DNA of 64,000 nucleotides from Chondrosia reniformis (Eukaryota > Porifera > Demospongiae > Chondrillida > Chondrillidae): NCBI GenBank assembly GCA_947172415.1, contig OX359190.1:7006001-7070000 (forward strand), read 5' to 3'. The position numbers and the translations under genes were made by a program. A model generated the notes under the pieces. That model saw nothing but the letters and a program-made list of their open reading frames with translations, was not told the DNA's origin and did not search any database. How positions within the stretch are numbered: the first letter of the stretch is position 1; each line of letters starts with the position of its first letter. Shown piece after piece: positions 27,601-39,600 of this stretch.

Positions 27601-30600
27601 GATGTTGTTGCTTTTCTACAAAATGGTAGTAGTACAGCTGTGATACCCTATAAAAAATCAAAGCAAATCAACAATTATACGTGCACTACTGATCCATAAG
27701 GAATGTTTTTAGAAGATTGCTAAAGATTCTTACATTTGATAAAGGTGATTGGCTATAATCTTGTCATGGCAATTAATTACTGCATGTAATGAATTCCTGT
27801 ACATGCAGATGATCACTGAATTTCATCTAATGGCAATTAGCTTGCATCTACATTATGGTTAGGTAGCCACTATACGTAGCTTCCAAAAAGGACTATGGAC
27901 GGTCACCACTCAAATCAGGATTAAGGGATGTCAGTGAAAGCAGTAGTTATTCACCATGTCATCCTTCACCATTCCTTGCGTGTTCACTCCTCTTTCTTCT
28001 AAAAACCACCTTCAAACCTTTAGGGCCCCCATCAGTAAAAACCATACTTTCAGGTCTTTCGGTAAAGATCAAAGGTGAGGTCCTCATCTTTGGAGCCTTC
28101 CTTCCCGGATGAACATTCATTTTATAGGCAACCAAAGCATCATCATCATAGACGGTATCGACTTTTGCTTGGTCAAAAACAAAGGTGACATCATACCTCT
28201 CGGGTAGATACTTGAAAGACACAATGTGAGCAGCTTTTGCCGCCTGCATCATAAACCTATCAGATGTGAAGTAGCCTTCATTATTTTCTCCAAAAACCAG
28301 AATTTCCCGGGCAATTGGTGGAATAGTAATATCAGCACAAAGCTTTTTTCAGCCTCTGATAAGTGAAGAAAGCCATTGTGCTCATCAATAAAATCAGAAA
28401 TCATTAGGCCTTTACCTTGGTCCTTTGGAAGCAAGGGCATTTTACCCATTTCATTACAACCTGAGGTATTACCAACATTAGAGTGGAAGGAAGGCTCATC
28501 ATGAAAGATGAGAACTAGCTTTTTCTCAGCACTATCTAACCCTATTCTGTAGGGATGATAACCATCAGAGGCAGTATGCAGGGGCTTGTGGGTGTCCTCT
28601 AATACTTTAATCTTGTGTAAGAATTGGTTCCAGTAGGCAATAACATCTGCTCGCTCATGACCATCAACATATCCTCTTTTGAATTTAGAGAACTTGAATC
28701 CTAACATATTAAACCAACACCATGCACTAACAGCTAATATGGAATAGTCGTGTGGCTAAAGAAGTGAGGGAATAACGTCATCATTCACCCATTTTGTAAA
28801 TCTTGCTGTTGTCAGATTATGGCTTTTGTGTGAACTTTCTTTTCTAAGCCATACTGTTGCTTGATCAGAAATGTCCGCATCCACTGGTACCTTATGGCTG
28901 TTCCTTAGGGATAGGCTGCCTTATAGCGATCATCACGTAACAAGCGCTAATTAATAAAGAATTTTCATTTTTTAATTATTAGAGTGAATGCGTTATTTAG
29001 CGTTAGCGGTTACACACCGGAAGAAATCAATACCGTAACCAAGCGTTACCAGGTATTCAATCTCCAACACGCTATGTGTATTTATATTTAAATTCTTTAT
29101 GACAGTTTTATAAATTTTGAAGGGAATCGAATAAACTTTTTTTGAAATTCTCCGCTAAATTATTTCCTATGAATCAGAAAACATTAGAAATTACCCTATG
29201 ATTCTTGTTCCCTCTGAACTTGAGTGGTTCAAGGAGGTTCCATTATGTTGAATCACTGCAAACTGTTGTAAAATTGTTTTTGTATTTTCCCTCAAGTTGT
29301 TAACCTGATCATTAAAACAGACGCATGCTACAGATCTCACGGATTTCTTCTGTAGTTAATTAAAGAATGGAGGATCTGATAAAGGACAAAGAGCATGAGC
29401 TGAAGTCTCAAAAGGAACAGCTAGAATGTGAGATGAAAGAGCAAAAGCGTGAAAAGGAAGAGATAGAGCAGAAAAAGCAAATGTTAGAATGTGAACAGGT
29501 AGAGCTAAAGCTTGAAAACGATAAAAGAGGAAAGCAGCTAAAGCTAAAGCGGGGAAATCTAAATCGTAAGCTAAAGCTTAGTAAGGAAGAGGTAAACCTT
29601 GAGGAGACAAAAGTGGAGATTGAAGCTCAGATTGAGGAGGAGAAAAACCCTAAAAAGTAAGATCACTATGTTTGCATGTCTTCGAATAATATCATTACTT
29701 ATTATTTTTATGTGATGTCTATAACCATTGGTTTGCCTTGGGTATCTACGATTGGAGAATACATCATTTTATGTTGAAAACCTCTCCGAAGAGCCCCCCA
29801 ACTCGGCTTGACCTTTTTGGGGAAAGATATCATTATAAGCAGGTTGCCAATGAAAAGAAATTGAATTTTGGAAGATAATATCAAAATGTGAATATGAACT
29901 GTCTTGCACATCTGGAATAGCAATGGGACTGGATCACTTTCTGTTTGACGACACTAATGCAGTGCTTAAAATAAGAATTAGGGTTTGGAGTGGTTAAACA
30001 TTACTGAACCTCCTTGAACCACTAAGCTCCATAGGGAACAAGTATGTTAGGGTAATTTGAAATGTTGCTTCAACCCACTGAACCTACTTGAACTACTGAG
30101 CCCTTAATGAAAGAAGGATTATAGGATAATTTGACATGAGTTTGGAGTGGTTCAACAATACCGAACCTCCTTGAACCATGAGAAATCGCTGAAACACCAC
30201 TGTATAAGTGATATATACTCCTGAACTTCAACTTCACAACGAATGAACTTATTATTATTACTCTTAATAACTTATTATAATAGTTAATAATAACTTATTA
30301 TTATTATTATTATTATTATTATTAGTAGTAGTAGTAGTAGTAGTAGTATTTTTACAAGTGAAATACATTGAGCGAGTTTTTTGATTCATGAGAAATTTCC
30401 CTAGGATACGTATTCTCTCTTGCACTGAGTGTTTTCTGATTCATGAGAAATTTCCCTAGGATACGTATTCTCTCTTGCACTGAGTGTTTTCTGATTCATG
30501 AGAAATTTCCCTAGGATACTTATTCTCTCTTGCACTGAGTGTTTCAAGGAGGTTCAGCAATGTTGAACCACTACAAACTCCTTTAATCCTATTTCCTTCA

Positions 30601-33600
30601 AGTGCTAAGTATTTCAATAAAATTTAAGGTTTGGTAAGTTGAAGCACCCTGGATTTACGGTCATTAAAGCAAGTGAGCATCTTCTTTTAAGTTGTTTCGG
30701 GGTAGGTCTAAAAAGCGAAACAAAACGAATGAAACAAAATGGGACTAATACAACGAATACAATGAAGCAAAGATCAACCAGCATTTTCAATCGTTAGTAA
30801 AAGCTAGCGTTAGCTAAGGAAGACAAATAGCGCCTATGTTCACCGGATGCAAATTCATCTCTCCTGCCATGAAGCTGTGCTCGTGGAATCAAGTCGTGAG
30901 TTAATTGATTTACAGTCTCAAATCTAACTATATTATTCAAGTCAACGAATATATACAATAAGTATAAGTTTACAAGTACTACTTACAAGTAGTATATAGG
31001 ATAAAATTAAACAGTTTATATACAAGTTTACAGATTATAACTATACTACCTATATTAAAACTTAAAACTGCCTATTAAGATTTCAAACGAACCTTTTCAA
31101 CTTCTCCATTGTGAATTAAGCCAATGATCGCCGATTGGGTGTGTCCTATCTGACTATTGCACTTCCGAAAGTAAACGAGTGTAAACGAGTGCTAATTCGG
31201 CGGACAATTTCAAAGTCTCTCCGTTCTATCTATGAATCAGCACTACCTCGAACTGTTTACGTACTTGTCCGAAGTGGAAAAATATCCAAGAATTATGTTT
31301 GACCCTACTATCATGTTTTTCGTTCTGAAAAGCGTATTTATGGATGTAATTCTAAGGTAAACCATCATTTAAAGTCAAAAGCTGTGTATGATAATTTGTT
31401 CAATGGTCTTGATGTTAACTGTGACCATCTAACTGAGCTTTTCATTAAAGGTGCATCAAAAATGAGAGAAAAATTGGCCTCATATGCCAAAGACCAGCTT
31501 CCTGGTGGTTGTATTGGCAGCCAAGTGAACAGATTAAGGATGTCTTGCGTGATCTGAAGCCAAGCAATGATGCATGCGAATCAATACTTGGCTTAAACGA
31601 TTACTTGACAACAGCTCTTCCTAACCTACCCAAGATGGCACATTCCAATCTTGAAAAAAAAACATTAGAATGGCTATCAAACCTTCCAGATGACGACCAG
31701 TCTGCAATTATCGACCTGGCTGTAAAACAAAGGCGAATTGTGAGCAAAGAATGTAGGGATGAAGAGAAAAAGAGAACTCAACAACGCGAGCAAAAAATTT
31801 TAGATGAATATACTAAGAGAAGAGCACTGGAGAAGAAACTGCATAAAGATAAAGAAAAACTCTCACAACATCATCTCATCACTTCATCCACTGAACTTAG
31901 AGAAGAATTGCTTGCAATTGATGAAGAATCAATGAGCGCTGCTAAGAAGAAAAATAAAAACGTTTCACTACTAAAAACCCAGATCCAAATAAGAAAGTCT
32001 TATGTGAAGCATTGCCTATTGTGTTTACTTGTAATCGAAAACAGCGACCACTAAATGACATAGTGAAGGAGCTCTGTGATCATACAGACAAAACTACACT
32101 TCCTGTAGAATGTGCGCCTTTCATTACAAATCCAACTTCTTTGATTGGCAGAAAAGTAAAGCATAGATTTGAAGAATAGGTAGACAAGACCCCAAACGGG
32201 TACTCTGGTACAATCATTGAATATTCACACGAACAGAAAGCACACTGCCTCATCTATGAAGGAGACCCTGAGCCATATCATTTTCATTTAGGAGTTGATT
32301 TATTACTTGGAGATTTAATTATCGCAAAAATGTCAACATACATGTAACCTTTTTTAATGTTAACATATTCAATACAATAAGTGAATTATTAATCAGTGGA
32401 CTGCTGTGCTTTGCACAAAGCTATAGCTAAATGTACGGAGTCCATGATATCAGTATGGGTGGTTTCCACTTCACGCTTGATCCCAATCTCACTTGGGTAA
32501 TGGATTCTATCTAAACATGTATTCAAACTACTTCAAACTTACCTACATGAACTGATTTTGTGATTGATGTGAAAAGACCAGGTATGGAAGAACGCAAAAG
32601 AGGAGTACAAATATTACAAGAACTGCAAAGAAAACCAGGATCTACGTATATATAGCGAGGTTGATTTCAATCTGTGTGCATGTTATTAATTGAAATAGTA
32701 GTGGCTAAGTTAAAATTCTCCTAAACAGGGTAGATTTCGGTGATGTGATCAATAATGTTGGTGAAAGCCTCTTGAGCTGTTGTCCCATACCTTTACTACC
32801 ACATAAATTAGTCTAAGTACGAAGGGAGTTGTTGGGCATCGACTCCCTTCATTCTTTTAAATTTACGCTTTACTCTTGCCCAATAGGACTCCACATTTTG
32901 AGTGTGGACTGCAGTGGTGGGATCTACAAAGTGCAGAGGATGGTTGACAGTTTGGTGCTGTTGGACATTTGGCAATCCTTGTACTTGGCGATAGGAACTC
33001 CACTCATCACAGAATACTGATCAGAACGAAATGGGCTGTAAAGGCCTTTGCTACTTTGAGAGAGTACCATAATGGACACTTTGACGATAAGTGCCCCGAA
33101 TATCTGTTGGAAGTAGCAGATCCAAAGTTGTTGGACAAGTGGTCGTTGACATATATTGTTGAGATCAAGAGAGCTGACGGCCACCCGTACCCATCCCCCC
33201 ACCCTCCTGAAGATGGACAATATTCTATTTATGCAATGTGTTGTGTTTTAATTGAAAGCCACAACTTCCTGTTGATATTACCCTCCCTTCATGGGATTCA
33301 TTACCCCCATAGATGTTGTCCGTTGCCATGGTAATGGAGTAAAATGACAGATACAGTATATTCAATGTACATACTTCAAAATAAACTGTGCATAAGTATA
33401 TGGACACATGCACGAATGCACTTTTATGAAGCTCTTACCTATAGTACAACATCCCACTAGAAGTAGGTCCAACAGTCTGCAGCAGGCTATATAGAACAGG
33501 CAAGGAAGACTTTAACTGTTGTCGGTCATTAAAAACCTGGCAATTAGTTAGGACATCAAATATATATCATTCCACCAACAACCAGTTAAAACATATTCTC

Positions 33601-36600
33601 TACAACTGTAAGATATTTAACAAATATATTGAGCAGTACATAACTGAAAAATATATATTACATCTATATAAAGAGATAAACCTAAAGAGGAAGCAGAGTA
33701 ATATAAGTTTATCAGCAAATCAAAACTTCATGCAAATCCAATTTCAAGTAAATTAACATGATATTGTGTGCATTCATACTCACCTGGCCAAAGGAATTGT
33801 GGGAAAGTTGTTTTTCTTTGTGCCACGTTTCCAAATCCTGCAAAAAGTATTAAATACATTAATAAATTAGATTTTGGATAAAATCTGCCCGTCTTTTTCT
33901 TAGGGTTCATTATAGAGACATTCAATGTACATTGCAGAAACAGTGTTCCGAAATGTGACTGTATTCATTCATAAGGTTGCAAGCAGGTTGGAAAGGCCTT
34001 AAACATGCCACCTACAGCAGTATTAGGAGGCCTTTTGACTCTGGCAGTCTTTGCACTGAGTTATGCTACAGTGAGCGTTCCCAAAACTAACTGGGTAGAG
34101 TCAGTGTTGATTTTTGGATTTTATAAACTTTAAGTTCAGACACAAATAAGCTATAAAGGACGTGGCTTGGCTGATTTCCACGATGATGCACTGTTGCACG
34201 ATCGTGGAAATCAAAAGTCACAAAATATGCCTGCTGCAGATCTCTTAGGTAGATCAAGGGGAAAAGAAGAATCCTAGATTGGCCAAAGAGCATGCTTTTT
34301 AGTGATTGCACATTGTATGTCCATTCGAGGACTGTTTGTGTGTTGACTAAGAAATCACATTTTGTACAAATTAAGAGCCAAGTATTTCTCTTTTATATTC
34401 TTCTGATATCTTGTTGTAGTTACTTTTAGTGGAAAGGATGATAAGATGGGAAGCTAGCACCTCAAGCTCAGTTATATGTTCAATACATACATTATTATAC
34501 ATCAATCATAATTTTGTGCAAGATGTATTGAATATGTAAAGAGGTGAAAATGGAGCGAGCGAAGCGAATGAAAATCTTTTTCTATGGCCGCAGCACTTCT
34601 AAAATGCTTCTGACAGGCCTGATGTATACAGATTATTATGCATGTATTTCTATTAACTACTCTTATACAGACCTAATAAAGACTCATCAACAATCCCATA
34701 AAGTACAATATTGACATTTACAGATTAAGACTAGCTTTAGAGTCCTCGATGTTAAAAGAGACTAATTGACCATTTACATGTCTAACAAACACAACATAGA
34801 TTAAGATTCTAACACTAACTCACCTAAAGGCATCTGACATATTGGGCAGCAGCAAAATATTGATATTCAACTAAATAAAAGAAAGTAAAAGTCCTTTAAA
34901 CAATAATTAAGTAATACAGTCAAACTTCGATAACGCGAACACGGTTAACGCATAAGACCAGTTAAGGCGAACATATGTTCAGTCCCCAGCTTTTTTCCCA
35001 TATAAATTGTATAAATAAAATCCGCTAAGGACGAACACAGTTAACACAAAATCTCGGTTAGCACGTACAAGTCTGCATTCCTCGCCAACCTTTTTCACAT
35101 ATATTTAGGAACAGTTAACACGTACACTTCTCGCTGTTCATTTGTTACCAGCTACGGCTGCTAGGCAATTTTCTCTAACCCTGTCCAAGAAATTGGACAT
35201 TTTAGCTGCTGTCGAAAAGAAGAACGCCACTAAGACACAAATCGCACAAAAGTTCGGTATTGCCAAGACTACCTTATCGACCATATTGCAGAACAAGGAC
35301 AAGATTAAGGAGGCATTTGAACAGTCTAAGTTCGAGCCTGGATGAAAGCGTTTCAGGACAGCAGCGTACGAAGATCTAGAGGAAGCGCATCGGTGCTGTA
35401 TTGTCACAGGTCCAGGGAGAAGAAAGGGTCATAGTGTATGTCAGCCAAGTATTTAAGTTTTTCCTCACCAAAGTAACTCAACTTAGACCAGGAGGCAATT
35501 TGAGAGCCAACTAGGCGAGGAGGAGTTCAGGAAATTAGGAATCCAGAAGACCAGATGACTCCCTAGCATCCACAAAGTGACGGGCTAGTGGAAAGATTCA
35601 ATTGTGAACACTCATATCCATGTTGGCTACCATCCTTGAAGACAAGTGCAGTGACTGGGAGGACCATCTTCATGCCACCCATATGGCTTACAATACCAGT
35701 GTCCTCATCTCTATATACTGAGCAGTTGTTGTAATCAACCACTTCTATTGACACTACTGGTGGAGCACTGGTTGTAGGAGCAGGAGGGGGAGCTGTAGTG
35801 AAGATTGCCAATAAGATAGCGGCTATGTTAAATACAGGATGACGGAGGCTGCACACAGGCGATAGTCCAGCTCCTATGTTTGGTCGACCGATTTGGAGGC
35901 GTTACCTTTGAAAGATGTGGACTTGGTGCCGCTGGCCCAATATATACTGGATTGAATCTCTCTTGTTTTGGTACTAATGGTGCCCCGCTCCTGTCACTTG
36001 CCTTGTCGAAGGGGAGACCCTCATAGACAGTACAAATGCTGACCTGTGGAGGCTCCGTTTTGGTGCGTCGGTTGTTGCTGTGCAGTGTTCTAGCCAAAGC
36101 GTTCAAGGGGGGCGGGCCGCCATCCTATATCTGCTATCCACCACCTTATGTCTGCTATCCGCCCTCATATGTAAGGTGTCCGCCCCTTTAAAGTCAATTT
36201 GAGCAACATAATCGACGATTAGTGAGTGCCTTGATACTCGCCTCAGTGATTGTTAACGAGTTCTTAGCCACACTGAAGCTGCACTATTCGATATACTAAA
36301 CAAATGCTATATACTGGTCAATAGGACACTTTTACTTCGTTAACAGCTTACGAATCACTCAATGAGTATGGTAAACACTCGCTATGGCTATATCATTAGA
36401 TCGTTTAACGAACTATAGACCCTTTTTAGAATGACGTCGAGACTTGCACATGTGATACCGTCTGCCAAAACTGTACGAATGTGAGCACGCATGGTCTGTT
36501 TAAACACATGTAGTTTTTATTTGTGAATGTGCGATGTCTCGACAAAGAACTTTAACTGATTTTCTAACTTCGTCCTCTATGGAATCACACGAAAACATGG

Positions 36601-39600
36601 AGAAGAAGACCAAGAGAGAACTGATATTAATAATACAGTGACCAGTGCTGAAGACTCAGAACTTGATAGTGATAGTACTGACACTGACAGCAATGAGGAA
36701 CATCATGATGACAGTTTACTGGTACCAAAACGTGCTGATTTACTTGAAGCATTCAGTGTTTTGGACCCAGCTGGACTAATAGGCCAAGATGCAATCGCAG
36801 AGGAACACCTGGAAATACTCTTGGACCATTACAATGAAGATGGAGCAATGGGAATTAACAAGGTCAAATGCATTGATGAATATAGGGATTTTACCTCTTT
36901 TGCAAAGAGTCACAAAAAGCTGAAGTTGTGCACAACCCTACAAGAACTGGCAATAGAGGTACTGGGTAATAAGTCCATCTATGGGTTATTTCCATTAGTT
37001 TCTCAGCTGATTGTGCATGCACTTGTCCTGCCAACGTCAACTACTGATTGTGAAAGGTGCTTCAGCACAATGAAACGAGTGAAGACCGAGTCAAGAAATA
37101 GAATGAACACGCAAATTTTAGACAAACTATTAAGAGTAGGACTAGAAGCTTCTGGTGAAACCGAGTTTAATTTTAAAGAAGCTGCTCAGTGTTGGGTGAG
37201 AGCAAAGAATTGCAGATTGTTCAGCTGACCTAATAATAACTTACAAGTAATTGTTTAATACTTTAGTATCCATGAAAAATCTAAGATACCATTTTCCTAC
37301 ATGCTATATGTCTATTCTGTAAAAGAGCCTGTAGGGGAACTAAACCTAAAGAGAGCTTTGAATGAAGATACAGCAGTCTTTTCTTCCTTCTTTTCTCTTT
37401 TTTTATCTTCTTATCCACTGGGTCAGGCAGCTGTTTCTGGGAATTCCACCCTTCATCAGTGATCCTGGGAGTCTTTGTCTTTTTCTTTATCCTGGTCTTC
37501 TGTGAATCCTTGTATCCATCCATGTATGAATAATTAATTGAGTTTAATTGTATTACCTGCGCAAAGTGTGACCTTGCGAAATGCTCTAACCATTTGCTGT
37601 GGCACAAAGGTCTGATAGTTAAGCTAGGACAGCAGAGAAAAGGCAACATGGACCAACTCTAACCGTTACCTGCGTTTTCCCAGTCATTTGCCTGGATATG
37701 ATTAATTGAAAGAAATCGTTTAAAAGGTAAGTGTTTTTATTAACGTCATCCCCTCAAACACAGCCAGTAGGAAATGATTCAAGGTAATTGGCATGTACTG
37801 GCGATATATGGGTGGATGTTCTTCTTTATTGTGCTGCATTCTTTGTACTAATAAAAGTGTTTGGTAAAGGAAATAAGTAACTTGAAATGAATGTAACTTC
37901 GACAGCGAATCGAACAAAAATTAGAAGTTAGCAAAATGCACGAAATCAATGTAACTTTACAGTACGTGTTTGTAAAAGAGTATACATTAATCTTTAAAAA
38001 TTCTATCATGCATAGCAGCTACCTATATAATATCCATGTGCTGCCAATCTCAAATTTTGTATAAAATTTGTAAGGATGGATACTTTTTCAACATGTGAGG
38101 TTCACTTTAGATTGGGGGTGTCACAGTATTACATATCCACCAAAGGACACTGCTGTGATGGTCCTATTTTAGAGTGAAACTCGTGCTATATCTCCCAAGA
38201 CTAAGAAGCCTTACAAGATAAGACAAAAGCCCTACAACAACCAGCTTATAAGAGGATGGACATTGTGTCATTGATCTCAGGAAGCCTAACAAGGACACAA
38301 TGGAGCATAATTACAAAGATGGTTTGATGTTTGCTCCTGGCCCAGACCTTCGCACCAGTACACACATCCACAGTCTCTTAAGTTGGACTTGATGTGTTGC
38401 ACACCCTGCATACTTTACAGAGGTCATCAGCAATTTTTATCAGTGGATAAAACTCCACTATTTGAGGTTGCTCCACAGAAAGTGGCATTGCTGTTGACAG
38501 CTGCCCATTTTGTTTATAACATCTCCATTCAAAAGAAACCTAATGAAACAATACCCATTAACACCTAATAAATGTCAGCTTGATGTCTGTTAGCTACCAC
38601 ACTGCAAACCCACCACTTTCGGTGGGTCACACACACACCACCACCAATTTAAGCAGTGAACATTGAACGAACGACTTCTGACAGTGTTTGGGATATAGAT
38701 GGTACACTACTCATCTGCTGGATTTATCACACTGCGCAAAGGAAGAGAAAGCTAATTTTTACGCTAGAAAACGAAAGCCAGCCAAGCGTCCGCGAGGACA
38801 CTCGATAAAGTTTTGGCACCTCTTGAGTTGCGGATTTGAACGATGGATCAGGATTTAGGCATGTTCACTCCTAGTTTCATCAAAGAGGCCTGTGATCTTC
38901 TAACAGGTCAGTTTCAAGAGCTTAGAACAATCATTTCTCCCTCAGCGTATCTCCGTAAGATTGAAGTCTATGGCACGCCATTCGTAACAAAAATCACCAT
39001 TCTCTCACGACATCGTAAAGATTCTTACCACATCGTGAACTGAAATGTTCTCAGGACGTCGTGAAGATTTCTCAGGACATCGTAAAGTTACTCAAGATGT
39101 TGTGACTATAAACGCCATGGGCTCTTCACTAAACACTAGCAATGCGCTTGTTGTACTAAATGCTTGATAATGAATAAAATTACGCATGTGCAATAAGTCA
39201 TAGCCATTGTTATAAAAGGGCTGAGTGCAGGTGTGCAGCATATTTGCCGCGAGCTGTTTCAGTTATTCATCTTCTCGTCTAGTTCTTGGATCGATTCGTT
39301 TGTAGTAGTGAGTAAAAGCCGCACTGTACTGTACTGCGTAAAACTAGAGACTATGTTAGCTATATAGAGCTAAAGCATTTCAATAAATAGTTAATAGATC
39401 TCTGGCCTATTTTAGTTTGCTTAATAGCTGTATGCACGTTGTAAAAGATGCCCATGTGGAAAATGATATACTCAGTGAGACTGTCACTATATATATTGTA
39501 TATTCAAGGTTAGCTTAAAAAGAATTTACAAAATTTACACTACAGATTAGGACCTCTTGTTATTGGCTCAAATGGAAGACCAGGAACCCCCAGAAGAGGG

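Noticed and set aside
34005-34134. Short plus frame MPPTAVLGGLLTLAVFALSY with signal-like start
   Set aside because: 43 codons only, with no supporting splice sites or homologous neighbour; left unassigned.
35563-36106. Two minus-strand ORFs, Pro/Ala-rich
   Set aside because: Lie opposite or beside a plus-strand Gypsy integrase fragment; no recognisable minus-strand motif.
37281-37649. 122-codon Lys-rich minus ORF
   Set aside because: Low complexity, no splice context with the host gene, no family resemblance.
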